Assembly (NCBI GenBank): GCA_029940535.1
Contig: JAPYUM010000008.1
Location: forward strand, 1-64,000
Reading direction: 5' to 3'
DNA length: 64,000 bases
Source: Vicinamibacterales bacterium
GTDB taxonomy: Bacteria; Acidobacteriota; Vicinamibacteria; Vicinamibacterales; UBA8438
The notes beneath the pieces are model-generated. The model was not told where the DNA came from and searched no databases. It was given only the letters and a program-made list of their open reading frames with translations. The position numbers and the translations under genes were made by a program. Shown piece after piece: positions 32,746 through 45,314 of the stretch; the first letter of the stretch is position 1; each line of letters opens with the position of its first letter.

Positions 32746-34599
32746 ATGATTATTGGCTATGACGTGATCGTTATCGGGGCCGGGCATGCTGGCGTCGAGG
32801 CGGCGCAGGCGGCCGCGCGCCTCGGATGCAGGGTGGGACTGTGCACGCTGTCGCGCGAGACCATTGCCCACATGCCGTGCAACCCGGCCATCGGTGGAAC
32901 GGCCAAGGGGCATCTGGTCCGGGAGATCGACGCCCTCGGTGGTCTGATGGGTGAGGCGATCGACGCCACGGCGATGCAGTTCAAATTACTGAATCGGAGT
33001 CGTGGTCCGGCGGTGTGGTCACCCCGTGCCCAGGCGGACAAGCGGCGGTACGGGGTGTGGATGCGGGGGCGGCTTGAGGGTGAGCGGAACATCGGGTGGA
33101 TCATCGGGCGGGCCGGTTCAGTGTGTCGGCGCGACGGGCGGGTCGTCGGGGTCGAGTTGGAGGATGGTCGTCGCTACGGGTGCGGTGCGGTGGTCGTGAC
33201 CACCGGGACGTTTCTGAACGGCGTGATCCACGTCGGCGAGGAGCAGCGGTCGGCCGGCCGAGTGGGCGAACCCGCGTCGAAGATGTTGGGCGAGTCACTG
33301 AAGGCGTTGGGGTTGATTTGGGGGCGGCTGAAGACGGGGACGCCCCCGCGGCTGGACCGGGCCGGCATTGATTTCAGCCGGTTCGAAGAAGAGCCGGGCG
33401 ATGTGCCGCCGGTACCGTTCTCGTTTCTGACTGGGGTTATCGACCGGGAGCAAGTGCCGTGTCATATCGTGCACACGAACGATCGCGTTCATGAGCTGGT
33501 ACGGCGCTACAAGCACCGGTCGCCGTTGTACAACGGGCAGATCACGGGGGTCGGACCTCGCTACTGCCCGTCGCTGGAGGACAAGGTGGTGAGGTTCCCG
33601 GAGCGGGATCGCCACGTGGTGTTCCTGGAGGCGGAGGGGGTTGACGTCCCTGAGATCTATCTCAGTGGCTGTTCGATGTGTTTGCCGCGTGAGGTGCAGG
33701 AAGCGGTGGTGCAGGCGATGCCGGGGCTGGCGGGGGCGCGCATGCTACGGCCGGGGTATGCGGTGGAATACGACTTTATCCAGCCGACGGAGCTGCGGCC
33801 TACGCTCGAGACGCGGAAGGTGGCAGGGCTGTTTCTGGCGGGGCAGATCAACGGGACCTCCGGGTATGAGGAGGCGGCGGGACAGGGACTGGTCGCAGGA
33901 GTGAATGCGGCCAGGAGAGCGGGGGGCCTGGGCGGATGGGTGCTGGGACGGAGCGAGGCGTACATCGGGGTGATGGTGGATGACCTGAGTAGCCGCGGCT
34001 GCCTGGAGCCGTACCGTATGTTCACGTCACGGGCGGAGCACCGGTTGCTCTTGAGGATTGACAACGCGGACCTGCGGTTGACGCCGCGGGGCCGGGAGCT
34101 CGGGCTGGTCGGGGAGGAACGGTGGTCAAGGTTTGTGGCGCGCCGAGCGCGGTTTGAGCGAAACGTGACGGCGGTGCGAAACGGGAGAGTGCGAGAGGGC
34201 GAGCGAACCGTGCCGATGACCCAAGTGCTGCGGCGGCCCGGCGTGACCCTGGCGGCGTTGGCAGAGGAGGGTGCCGTGCGCGTGGAGACGGGCGCGGACG
34301 GGGCGGGTTACGAGGTGTCGAGTGTGGAGACGGTTGTGAAGTACGAGGGGTATCTGCGACGGCAGGAGGCGACCGTGGCGCGGAGCCAGCGGGAGGAGCG
34401 CCGAAGAATTCCGCGAGGGTTTCCGTACGGGGAGGTGCCCGGGCTATCGCGGGAGGTGGTTGACCGGCTGAGCAGTATGGGTCCGGCGACGTTGGGGCAG
34501 GCGGGGCGGGTTCCCGGGGTGACGCCGGCGGCGGTGGCGGTGCTGGGTTCGTACGTGCGCCGGTGGAGCGGGGCCGACGGGAGTGGTGTGGCAACCTGA
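32746..34599 (+). CDS. mnmG: tRNA uridine-5-carboxymethylaminomethyl(34) synthesis enzyme MnmG (GidA)
   Basis: [62 protein letters not shown]. Confidence 0.97.
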   Translation: MIIGYDVIVIGAGHAGVEAAQAAARLGCRVGLCTLSRETIAHMPCNPAIGGTAKGHLVREIDALGGLMGEAIDATAMQFKLLNRSRGPAVWSPRAQADKRRYGVWMRGRLEGERNIGWIIGRAGSVCRRDGRVVGVELEDGRRYGCGAVVVTTGTFLNGVIHVGEEQRSAGRVGEPASKMLGESLKALGLIWGRLKTGTPPRLDRAGIDFSRFEEEPGDVPPVPFSFLTGVIDREQVPCHIVHTNDRVHELVRRYKHRSPLYNGQITGVGPRYCPSLEDKVVRFPERDRHVVFLEAEGVDVPEIYLSGCSMCLPREVQEAVVQAMPGLAGARMLRPGYAVEYDFIQPTELRPTLETRKVAGLFLAGQINGTSGYEEAAGQGLVAGVNAARRAGGLGGWVLGRSEAYIGVMVDDLSSRGCLEPYRMFTSRAEHRLLLRIDNADLRLTPRGRELGLVGEERWSRFVARRARFERNVTAVRNGRVREGERTVPMTQVLRRPGVTLAALAEEGAVRVETGADGAGYEVSSVETVVKYEGYLRRQEATVARSQREERRRIPRGFPYGEVPGLSREVVDRLSSMGPATLGQAGRVPGVTPAAVAVLGSYVRRWSGADGSGVAT

Positions 34600-34614
34600 G
34601 GCGAGACTAACGGG

Positions 34615-35256
34615 ATGGCATCAGATGGGTTGTCGGCCCGGATTGTGGGGCGGGCAGAGGCGGCTGGGGTACCGGTAGGGGGCGCGCTTGCTGACGCGCT
34701 GGCGCGGTATGTGGAGCTGCTTGTGCGGTGGAACGAAAGGATGAACCTGACTGGGCTCACGGACGACGACGCGGGGCTCGACCGTTTGGTGGTGGAGCCG
34801 CTCGGGGCCGTCCAGAGGCTGCCGACCGGGGCGGCGCGGTTGATTGACATCGGGTCGGGTGGAGGGTCGCCGGCGGTGCCGATGAAGCTGGCCCGTCCGG
34901 ATCTGCACCTTCGGATGGTCGAGAGCAAGAGCCGGAAGGCAGCGTTTTTGCGCGAGGCGGTGCGGCATTTGGCGATAGGCGGTGCGGAGGTGGAGGCGTG
35001 CCGGTACGAGCAGGTGGCGGCTCGGGCGACGGAGGAACAGCGGGCGGATGTGGTAACCGTGCGGGCGGTACGGCTTGACGAGGACGGAGTTGAGTGTTTG
35101 TCTCGGTTGCTGGCCGGTGGCGGGCGGTTGTTTCTGTTTGAGGGGGAGGACGGGGACGGAGGGGCGCGGGTTGGTGGGCGGTTTAAGACGGTGGAGACCT
35201 ACCCGTTGGTGGAAACATTGGGGAGTCGCTTGGTCGTCGCGTCCGGGAGAAGGTAA
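34615..35256 (+). CDS. rsmG: 16S rRNA (guanine(527)-N7)-methyltransferase
   Basis: WNERMNLTGLTDDD, RLIDIGSGGGSPAVPMKLARPDLHLRMVESKSRKAAFLREA. Confidence 0.93.
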   Translation: MASDGLSARIVGRAEAAGVPVGGALADALARYVELLVRWNERMNLTGLTDDDAGLDRLVVEPLGAVQRLPTGAARLIDIGSGGGSPAVPMKLARPDLHLRMVESKSRKAAFLREAVRHLAIGGAEVEACRYEQVAARATEEQRADVVTVRAVRLDEDGVECLSRLLAGGGRLFLFEGEDGDGGARVGGRFKTVETYPLVETLGSRLVVASGRR

Positions 35257-35969
35257 GGCGTATGTGGTGAGGGCGTCAGGCAAGTCTAAAATGGTGTTGC
35301 GTTTCACGGTCACGTCAACCTATGGACCGATGGTGCATCGGGGCGCGTTGCTGGTCGGTCGAGTAGTGCTGGACGCGAAGCCCTCACGACTTGCGAGGGG
35401 AATCCGTCGGCGTCCGAGTGTGTCTGCGTCGGTGTGATCGGGGGTGCTTGGGGCGTTTCCGCGCGGTGTGGCTCGGCCAGGCGGAGGTTGGGGAGGGCAA
35501 GGAGGTCGGTATGCCACGACGCTCGGCGCATCTGATCTGTTTGCGGGCCGGGGATGAATGCGCGCCCGGCTGTCCGTCGCCGTTGGAGTAAACGGAACCT
35601 GTTTTCGGCGTTAGGGGTTGCCCTCTGGGAGTTCAGGCGGATTCGGGAGATGGACGGGTTGGGGGTTTTTGGAGGACGGGACACTAGTGCCGGGTAGCAG
35701 ACATTCTATACATAGGCCGCGGTCGGGGTGGCCCGCCAGAATCTGTCGTTCCGCGGCCACCATTGCCCAGCTGGCTCGCTTGTTACCGCTGTGGAGCCTG
35801 GCGCCTGACCCCAGAGTTATGCGCCGGAGTGGCGAGATAGAGCACGCGGTTTTGGGTCAACTGGCGGAGGCAATGCCGGTTGGTTGGGCCAGATGAGGGC
35901 CGTGTTGTGTCCTGCTGGTGGCCGGCGCGTCCGGTGCTCGTGAGGACCTGGACTGCGGTCGCGCTCGGG

Positions 35970-35985
35970 TGTTCCACGTGGAACA
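35970..35985. promoter_or_regulatory. parS-like centromere site 1
   Basis: TGTTCCACGTGGAACA, perfect 16-bp palindrome, near-match to canonical parS TGTTTCACGTGAAACA, about 0.8 kb upstream of parA. Confidence 0.88.
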
Positions 35986-36325
35986 CTGCGATGTTCTGAA
36001 ACACGTCGGTGATTCGCTTCGGCAGGGGCGCTGTGAAGACTGGGTAGCCTGTCACTAGTATCACTCGGGATTCGTCGACTGACCCCGGCGCCGCAACGGT
36101 CCGGCGCTCGACTAATGGGTCGAAGTGCGTCGGGAGGTATCAGGCAGGGCGAGATCGGCACTCTGGTTCGGCCGTGGAGCGAGTCGCCTCGCGGTACACC
36201 CCAGCGGACCAGGCGTTCTTGCTGAGTGGTGGAATCACTGACACCTGACATTCCTCCGCGCGGCAAGTCGGTCCCGTGGCGTCGCGGCACCCAGACAGCG
36301 GTGGATTTGAGAGCTTCAGGTCCTC

Positions 36326-36453
36326 CTAGTGTCCTGTAACCGTGATTCGCTACATAGGTCGCGAGCGGGGCATCACGCCTGAGTGCAGTGTTCCGTGGGT
36401 CACAAACACCCAATTTGTGCCTTATGCACCGAATCACGGTTACAGGACACTAG
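36326..36453. mobile_element. MITE-like element with perfect 24-bp terminal inverted repeats
   Basis: CTAGTGTCCTGTAACCGTGATTCG (36326-36349) and its exact reverse complement (36430-36453); inner flanks also weakly inverted; 128 bp, no ORF. Confidence 0.72.
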
Positions 36454-36523
36454 TGGTCGTGGTTGGGAGTCGCGGTCAATGCAACCTTGCTTAGAACGAT
36501 CTGTTCGTCCGAGCACCGCCGAG

Positions 36524-36539
36524 TGTTCCACGTGGAACG
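36524..36539. promoter_or_regulatory. parS-like centromere site 2
   Basis: TGTTCCACGTGGAACG, 14-bp perfect core GTTCCACGTGGAAC. Confidence 0.85.
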
Positions 36540-36789
36540 TCAGGGAGTCGATGCGGTCCATAGTAGAAGGCTGGCACTTGCTCGGAACCGTCCCTGCCCT
36601 GCGCATCGCCTCCCCCTCTTCCGGTGAACAATCGCCGAACACGGTATGTGCGATGACGCGGCTCCATCCTCGTCGTTATCTGTCATGCTGAATCAGCTTG
36701 TAGCGGGACTCAAGACGAGATAACATAAAATGTTCTGACAACCTTTCTTGAGATTTGTCACATGACCAACTTGTTTGGTCAAATGACAG

Positions 36790-37590
36790 ATGACTAAAAT
36801 AATCGCGGTCGCGAATCAGAAGGGCGGAGTCGGTAAGACGACCACCGCGATCAACCTCGCGGCCTCGTTGGCGATGGCGGATCGATCGGTGTTGTTGGTC
36901 GACCTCGACCCCCAGTCGAACCTCACCAGCGGTCTTGGTCTGACCGCTCGCGTACCAGATGGCGCCACGGTCTATCACGCCCTGACCAGTGACCAGGTCC
37001 TTGACCCGGTCCCCTTCGAGTTGGTCACGGAGGTGACCGGGCTTCGGGTTATTCCTGCCGACCGGAATCTCACCGGAGCAGAGGTTGAACTGGTCGCTCT
37101 GCCCAACCGAGAGGCCCGGCTCCGACCATTCCTGCAACAGGCCCGTTCGCGATACGACTTCATTCTTGTCGACACGCCGCCATCCCTCGGTTTGCTCACA
37201 CTGAATGCACTCGTGGCCGCCGATTCAGTCCTGATCCCCATGAACTGCGAGTACTTCGCCCTCGAGGGCCTGGCCGAACTCACGGCGACGATCGCCCGGG
37301 TTCAGGCGGGTCTCAACCCGGACCTGACTCTCGAGGGCATCCTCTTGACCATGGCCGACTCGCGCACCCTTCTCGGGCAAGGAGTCGCCGCGGAGGTCCG
37401 AGCATATTTCGCAGATAAGGTGTATACCACCACGATTCCCCGAAACATCCGACTTGCGGAAGCGCCGGGCCATGGTGTCCCCGCCATCCTGTACGACGTG
37501 CGGTCCAGTGGGGCCGAAGCCTATCTGTCGTTGGCGCGCGAACTGCTGCAGCGGCATCCGCCCGCCACACTACCGGAGCCGCTGCTGTAG
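36790..37590 (+). CDS. parA: Chromosome-partitioning ATPase ParA/Soj
   Basis: MTKIIAVANQKGGVGKTTTAINLAASLAMADRSVLLVDLDPQSNLTSGLG. Confidence 0.96.
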   Translation: MTKIIAVANQKGGVGKTTTAINLAASLAMADRSVLLVDLDPQSNLTSGLGLTARVPDGATVYHALTSDQVLDPVPFELVTEVTGLRVIPADRNLTGAEVELVALPNREARLRPFLQQARSRYDFILVDTPPSLGLLTLNALVAADSVLIPMNCEYFALEGLAELTATIARVQAGLNPDLTLEGILLTMADSRTLLGQGVAAEVRAYFADKVYTTTIPRNIRLAEAPGHGVPAILYDVRSSGAEAYLSLARELLQRHPPATLPEPLL

Positions 37591-37606
37591 CGCGAGACCC
37601 GAAACC

Positions 37607-38464
37607 ATGGCGAAGAAACGACCCGCCCTCGGCCGCGGACTGAGCGCGCTGATCCCTGACCCCCCCAAGCCCTCCACGGGCCCGCCGACGGAGGTTGACC
37701 TCGACCGACTGACACCTAATCGCGTGCAGCCCCGTACCGTCATGGATGAGCCGAAGCTGGAGGAACTCGCGGTGTCCATCCAGGGAAGTGGGGTCATCCA
37801 ACCAATCGTGGTCCGGCGCCTGGACGCCGACTCTTTCGAGATCGTGGCCGGCGAACGCCGATGGCGGGCCGCTCAACGCGCCGGGCTGCTCAGGGTCCCC
37901 ATCGTCGTCCGTGACGTGCCGGACGACAAGCTGCTGGAACTCGCGCTGATTGAAAATCTCCAGCGTGAGAATCTCAACCCTATTGAGGAGGCGGAGGCCT
38001 ACCAGCGGCTGACCGCCGAGTATCACCTGACCCAAGAGGAGGTCGCCAGCGCGGTGGGGAAAAACCGCGCGACCGTGGCCAACTACGTACGCCTGCTGGG
38101 CCTGCCCGCAGAGCTCCAGGCCGACCTGGCCGGCGGGGCGCTGTCAATGGGTCACGCCCGCGCGTTGCTCGGTCTACCGGAGGCCGCCGTTCAGAAACGT
38201 GCCGGTCGCGAGGTGGTCGCGCGCGGGCTCTCCGTGCGAGAGACAGAGGATCTGGTCAAGAAGCAGGCGCGCCCCAACCAACCAGCGGCGCCTCCATCCC
38301 CACCGCCTCCCGACGTGCATACCCGGGCCGCGCAGGACCGTCTCCGCGTCGCGCTTGGCACACGGGTCCGTATCGTGCGCCAGGGCCGACAGGGACGTAT
38401 CGAGATCGCGTTCACCTCGGAGGGTGAACTCCAGCGCCTGTTCGAGCAGCTGACGCGCGCCTGA
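37607..38464 (+). CDS. parB: ParB/Spo0J family partition protein
   Basis: MAKKRPALGRGLSALIPD...; IVAGERRWRAAQRAGL; LIENLQRENLNPIEEAEAY; start ATG 37607. Confidence 0.96.
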   Translation: MAKKRPALGRGLSALIPDPPKPSTGPPTEVDLDRLTPNRVQPRTVMDEPKLEELAVSIQGSGVIQPIVVRRLDADSFEIVAGERRWRAAQRAGLLRVPIVVRDVPDDKLLELALIENLQRENLNPIEEAEAYQRLTAEYHLTQEEVASAVGKNRATVANYVRLLGLPAELQADLAGGALSMGHARALLGLPEAAVQKRAGREVVARGLSVRETEDLVKKQARPNQPAAPPSPPPPDVHTRAAQDRLRVALGTRVRIVRQGRQGRIEIAFTSEGELQRLFEQLTRA

Positions 38465-38746
38465 TCCGCCTCACGCGGCTTGCTGGGTGCTCGCCACGAA
38501 TGGTATAGTTCCCCGTTTGCCCTGCTCGGGTTGGGGGCCGCTATCGCCCTTCCGCGCCCCACCGCCTTCCGTGCTCCGAGTCGTCGTTCGAGGCCATTGC
38601 GCCGGGCGCGGCGCCGCGGCTAACCAGGGCACAACACCGGAGCAGACGGGCACTATTCGACCGAGGAGCTACAGCATCAGCCGGAAACCCCGACGGGAAG
38701 ACCTGTGAATTCCTGACCCCGGGCCCTCTTTCAGTCACCGTACGAT

Positions 38747-39292
38747 ATGACGAATCGCACCGCGGCCGCGCGCTATGCCCGCGCCCTCTTCGACGTCAGC
38801 TTGCAGGATCACGACCTCCAACAGGTGGAGTCGGAGCTGGCCGGTCTGCTGGCGGTGATCGACGGACACGAGACACTACGCCGGGTCCTGCTCAACCCCG
38901 CCATTCCGACCCCACGCAAGCGGTCGATCATGACGGCGCTGCTCGACCGGCTCGACGCCCTCGCCCCGCCGGTGGCGAAGCTGGCCATCTTGTTGGCGGA
39001 GCGGGACCGCCTCGTACTGCTCTCCGATATTCTGGCGGCCTATCGCGCCCGCCTCCTGGACCATCTCGGCGTCATCGAGGCGTCGGTCACGACGGCCCAC
39101 CCGCTGGCAGCCGAACGCACGACCGCCATCGAGGCACGTCTGGCCGCCGCGAGTGGTCGCACGGTGACCATGACCACCGCGGTCGACCCCCAGCTGCTCG
39201 GTGGTTTCGTGGCCCGGCTGGGTACCACGGTCTATGACGCCAGCGTCGCGCGGAACCTTGAACGCATGCGCCAGGCCCTGTTGGAGCGCTAA
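38747..39292 (+). CDS. atpH: F1 ATP synthase subunit delta
   Basis: AARYARALFDVSLQDHDLQQVESELAGL...; first gene of atpHAGDC. Confidence 0.93.
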   Translation: MTNRTAAARYARALFDVSLQDHDLQQVESELAGLLAVIDGHETLRRVLLNPAIPTPRKRSIMTALLDRLDALAPPVAKLAILLAERDRLVLLSDILAAYRARLLDHLGVIEASVTTAHPLAAERTTAIEARLAAASGRTVTMTTAVDPQLLGGFVARLGTTVYDASVARNLERMRQALLER

Positions 39293-39346
39293 TCGCGAAC
39301 CTTAACGGGTCACGATCCTTCAACCGACAAGACGGAATTTGCAGCG

Positions 39347-40876
39347 ATGACAATCAACGCCGAAGAAATCACGCAGATCATCCGCGACCAGATCGGTGGC
39401 TATGCCATCGATGTGGACGTGGCCGAAGTCGGCACTGTCGTTTCGGTCGGAGACGGCATCGCCCAGGTGCATGGCATCGAGAACGTGATGGCGACGGAGA
39501 TGCTTGAGTTTCCCCGCGGCATCTTCGGGCTGGCGCTAAACCTCGAGGAAGACACTGTCGGCGCCGTGCTTCTGGGCCAGAGCACCGAAATCAAGGAAGG
39601 CGACACCGTTAAGCGCACCGGTCGCATCATCTCGGTTCCGGTCGGCGAGCCGCTGCTGGGCCGCGTGGTCAACGCGCTGGGGCAACCTCTCGACGGCAAG
39701 GGCCCGATCGCCACCACCGAAACCTCACCGGTGGAGAAAATCGCGCCCGGCGTCGTCGACCGCCAGGGCGTGAAGCAACCGCTCCAGACCGGCCTAAAAG
39801 CGATCGACACGATGGTGCCCATCGGTCGCGGCCAACGAGAGTTGATCATCGGCGACCGACAGACGGGCAAGACCGCGGTCGCCGTCGACACCATCCTCAA
39901 CCAGCGCGGGCAAGACGTCGTGTGTATCTACAACGCGATCGGTCAGAAAGCCTCGACCATCGCGCAGGTCGTGAAAACGCTCGAAGACGCTGGGGCGATG
40001 GAATTCACCATTGTGGTGGCCGCACCCGCGTCGGCCCCGGCGTCCCTGCTGTTCCTCAGTCCGTATGCGGCCTGCGCCATGGGCGAGTACTTCCGGGACA
40101 ATGGCAAACACGCGCTGTGTGTCTACGACGATCTCTCGAAACACGCGCAGGCCTATCGCGAAATTTCGTTGTTGCTCCGCCGGCCGCCAGGGCGCGAGGC
40201 GTACCCCGGCGACGTCTTCTACCTGCACTCGCGGCTGCTGGAGCGGGCGGCGATGATGAACGACGAGCTCGGCGGCGGCTCGCTCACCGCGCTGCCGGTC
40301 ATCGAGACCCAGGCTGGCGACCTTTCAGCGTATATTCCCACCAACGTCATTTCGATTACCGACGGGCAAATATTCCTGGAGTCGGACCTGTTCCACCAGG
40401 GCGTCCGGCCCGCCATCAACGTCGGCAACTCCGTGTCGCGCGTCGGCGGTTCCGCGCAAATCAAGGCGATGCGCCAGGTGGCTGGCACCCTGCGGCTCGA
40501 TCTGGCGCAGTACCGTGAATTGGCGGCGTTTGCCCAGATGGCCAGCGACCTCGACAAATCGACCCAGCAGCAGCTCCATCGGGGCAAACGACTGGTCGAG
40601 GTGCTGAAGCAGCCGCAATACCAGCCGCTTGCGGTCGAGAAGCAGGTCCTGATCGTGTACGCCGGGACGCACGGATTCCTCGACGCCGTCGCCGAGACTG
40701 ACGCCCGCGAATACGAGACCGAGCTCTATCAGTTCGTCGAGGGGCGCGAGCCGGCGCTCTATACCGACCTGGTTGAGCGGGGCAAGCTTGATGACGACCT
40801 CGAAGGCCGGGTCGCCGCGTTACTCAAGGAGTTCACTGAGCAATTCACCGCAACCCACCAGACCGCGGCCGCGTAG
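39347..40876 (+). CDS. atpA: F1 ATP synthase subunit alpha
   Basis: [70 protein letters not shown]. Confidence 0.98.
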   Translation: MTINAEEITQIIRDQIGGYAIDVDVAEVGTVVSVGDGIAQVHGIENVMATEMLEFPRGIFGLALNLEEDTVGAVLLGQSTEIKEGDTVKRTGRIISVPVGEPLLGRVVNALGQPLDGKGPIATTETSPVEKIAPGVVDRQGVKQPLQTGLKAIDTMVPIGRGQRELIIGDRQTGKTAVAVDTILNQRGQDVVCIYNAIGQKASTIAQVVKTLEDAGAMEFTIVVAAPASAPASLLFLSPYAACAMGEYFRDNGKHALCVYDDLSKHAQAYREISLLLRRPPGREAYPGDVFYLHSRLLERAAMMNDELGGGSLTALPVIETQAGDLSAYIPTNVISITDGQIFLESDLFHQGVRPAINVGNSVSRVGGSAQIKAMRQVAGTLRLDLAQYRELAAFAQMASDLDKSTQQQLHRGKRLVEVLKQPQYQPLAVEKQVLIVYAGTHGFLDAVAETDAREYETELYQFVEGREPALYTDLVERGKLDDDLEGRVAALLKEFTEQFTATHQTAAA

Positions 40877-40907
40877 AGCCCAGGCGTACTAACAGAGAGC
40901 GTGTTCA

Positions 40908-43263
<2,356 letters not shown>

Positions 43264-43264
43264 T

Positions 43265-43687
43265 ATGCCTCTACCGGATCATCTGACCTTGGAGATCGTC
43301 ACGCCGGAGCGCGCCGTCGTGAGCGAGCAGATCGACGAAGTGCAGATCCCCGGCGCCGAGGGGTCGTTCGGCGTATTGCCGGGCCACACCCCACTCTTGG
43401 CCACCCTGCAGGTCGGAGAGCTGTGGTACCGCCGCGGCGAGGAGACGTCGTATGTCGCCGTGTCGTTCGGGTTCGCCGAGGTGCAGCCGGATCGCGTGAC
43501 GATTTTGGCGCAGATCGCCGAGTCGGCTGAAGATATTGACGTCACCCGCGCGGAGGAAGCCGAACGGCGCGCCAAGACACGGTTGGGCACCACGGTGATC
43601 GACATGGATTTCGAGCGTGCGCGCATCGCCATGCTGAAGTCGCTGACTCGGCTTCGCGTCGCGACCCGCGCCAGGAATCGAGGGTAA
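43265..43687 (+). CDS. atpC: F1 ATP synthase subunit epsilon
   Basis: LTLEIVTPERAVVSEQIDEVQIPGAEGSFGVLPGHTPLLATLQVGEL. Confidence 0.95.
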   Translation: MPLPDHLTLEIVTPERAVVSEQIDEVQIPGAEGSFGVLPGHTPLLATLQVGELWYRRGEETSYVAVSFGFAEVQPDRVTILAQIAESAEDIDVTRAEEAERRAKTRLGTTVIDMDFERARIAMLKSLTRLRVATRARNRG

Positions 43688-43749
43688 GGGTCCGAAGCCC
43701 TCCCTGCTTGCGTGCGCCCAAGGGGCGCCACCCGAGACGATACGAGCCC

Positions 43750-44517
43750 ATGCGCGTTTCTTTTGCTTCGGCGACCGACAAGGGCCTTCGACGCTCGACC
43801 AACGAAGACAATCTCGCCGTCCGCGACGACCTGGGCCTATTCGTCGTAGCCGACGGCATGGGCGGACACGCGGCGGGCGAGGTGGCGTCGCAGGCGGCCA
43901 TCGAGGGCATCGTGGCCTTCGCAGAAGCGACCGTGTCGGTGTCCCCGGACCAGACCTGGCCGATCCCGTTCAACCCGAACCAGAGTGTGAACGCCAACCG
44001 CCTGGATGCTGGCTTCCGGATGGCGGACCGGCGTATCGCGGCCGAGGCCGCGGCCTCGGCCGAGCTTCGGGGCATGGCCACAACGGCGGTCGCGGCGCTC
44101 ATCACCGATAGCGTGGTGACCCTGGCCCATGTGGGCGACAGTCGCGTGTATCGGTTACACCAGGGACAGCTCGAGCAATTGACGCGCGACCACTCCTGGG
44201 TCGAAGAACAGATCCGGGCGGGCACGCTCACCGAAAGCGCGGCGAGAGCGCATCCGTGGCGCAACATCGTGACGCGCGCCCTCTCCGGGTCGGAAGAGCT
44301 GGAGGTCGACATCCGAGAACTGTCGCTGGAACCAGGGGACCGATTGCTGTTGTGTTCAGACGGCGTGTTCGCCGTGCTGACCGATGACCAGATTGGCGAG
44401 GTGCTGCAGCAACATGCTGACCTCGACGCCGTGTGTCACGCCCTGATCAAGGGAGCGAACGACGGGGGAGGACCCGACAACGTGACCGCGGTCGTGCTCG
44501 AAGTCCATGCTGGCTAA
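43750..44517 (+). CDS. PP2C-family Ser/Thr protein phosphatase
   Basis: GLRRSTNEDNLAVRDDLGLFVVADGMGGHAAGEVAS; LTLAHVGDSRVYRL; GDRLLLCSDGVFAVLTDDQI. Confidence 0.93.
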   Translation: MRVSFASATDKGLRRSTNEDNLAVRDDLGLFVVADGMGGHAAGEVASQAAIEGIVAFAEATVSVSPDQTWPIPFNPNQSVNANRLDAGFRMADRRIAAEAAASAELRGMATTAVAALITDSVVTLAHVGDSRVYRLHQGQLEQLTRDHSWVEEQIRAGTLTESAARAHPWRNIVTRALSGSEELEVDIRELSLEPGDRLLLCSDGVFAVLTDDQIGEVLQQHADLDAVCHALIKGANDGGGPDNVTAVVLEVHAG

Positions 44518-45304
44518 TCTGCGGCAGTTGTTCCGCTACCGGGGCCTCATCCAAACGCTTGTTGCCCGCGAGCTCAAGGCGCGGTATCGCGGCTCGGTGC
44601 TTGGGTATTTTTGGTCATTCATCAATCCGTTACTCCTGCTGCTGGTCTACTCATTCGTCTTCAGCTACGTAATGCCTCGCGGCGAGGCGTTGGCGACCGA
44701 GCCGTACGCGGTCTTCCTGTTCTGCGGCCTGTTGCCGTGGACCTGGTTTTCCTCGTCCCTGTCGGACGGCGCCAACGTCTTGATCATAAACGGCAACCTG
44801 ATCAAGAAGGTCATGTTCCCGGCCGAGATCCTCCCGGTCGTCGCGGTGATCTCGAACATGGTGCATTTCCTGCTGGGTTTGCCGATTCTGCTCGCGTTTC
44901 TCCTGTATTACTCGCTGTCGCTGCACTTGTCCGAGCTGGTGTGGTTCCCCTTCGTCCTGGCGGTCCAGTTCATCCTCACCTTGGGCCTGGTGATGGTGTT
45001 GGCCGCGCTGACGGTCCACTTTCGAGACATCAAGGATCTGCTGTCGAACATCTTGACGCTGTGGTTTTTCGCGACGCCGATTCTCTACCCCATGTCATTC
45101 CTGTCGCCCCGGGCGAAGTTCTACATGGACTACTTCAACCCCTTCGCTCACCTGGCGATCTCGTATCAGGAGATCCTCTTCTACCCTGGTCCGTTCGGTC
45201 ACTGGAAATGGTTGCTCGCCCTGGCCGTGGCCGGGGTCGCGTTCTTCGTGCTGGGATACTGGTTGTTCGACCGGCTCCGCGACTCGTTCGCGGAGGAAGT
45301 GTAG
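44507..45304 (+). CDS. ABC-2 type polysaccharide export permease (Wzm-like)
   Basis: LVARELKARYRGSVLGYFWSFINPLLLLLVYSFVFSYV is typical of O-antigen/teichoic-acid export permeases. Confidence 0.92.
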   Translation: MLANLRQLFRYRGLIQTLVARELKARYRGSVLGYFWSFINPLLLLLVYSFVFSYVMPRGEALATEPYAVFLFCGLLPWTWFSSSLSDGANVLIINGNLIKKVMFPAEILPVVAVISNMVHFLLGLPILLAFLLYYSLSLHLSELVWFPFVLAVQFILTLGLVMVLAALTVHFRDIKDLLSNILTLWFFATPILYPMSFLSPRAKFYMDYFNPFAHLAISYQEILFYPGPFGHWKWLLALAVAGVAFFVLGYWLFDRLRDSFAEEV

Positions 45305-45314
45305 AGACGGATCC

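Noticed and set aside
30788-34928. Long minus-strand and alternate-frame ORFs overlapping mnmE, mnmG and other genes
   Set aside because: Compositionally driven shadow ORFs (Arg/Pro/Ser-rich) antisense to confidently identified genes.
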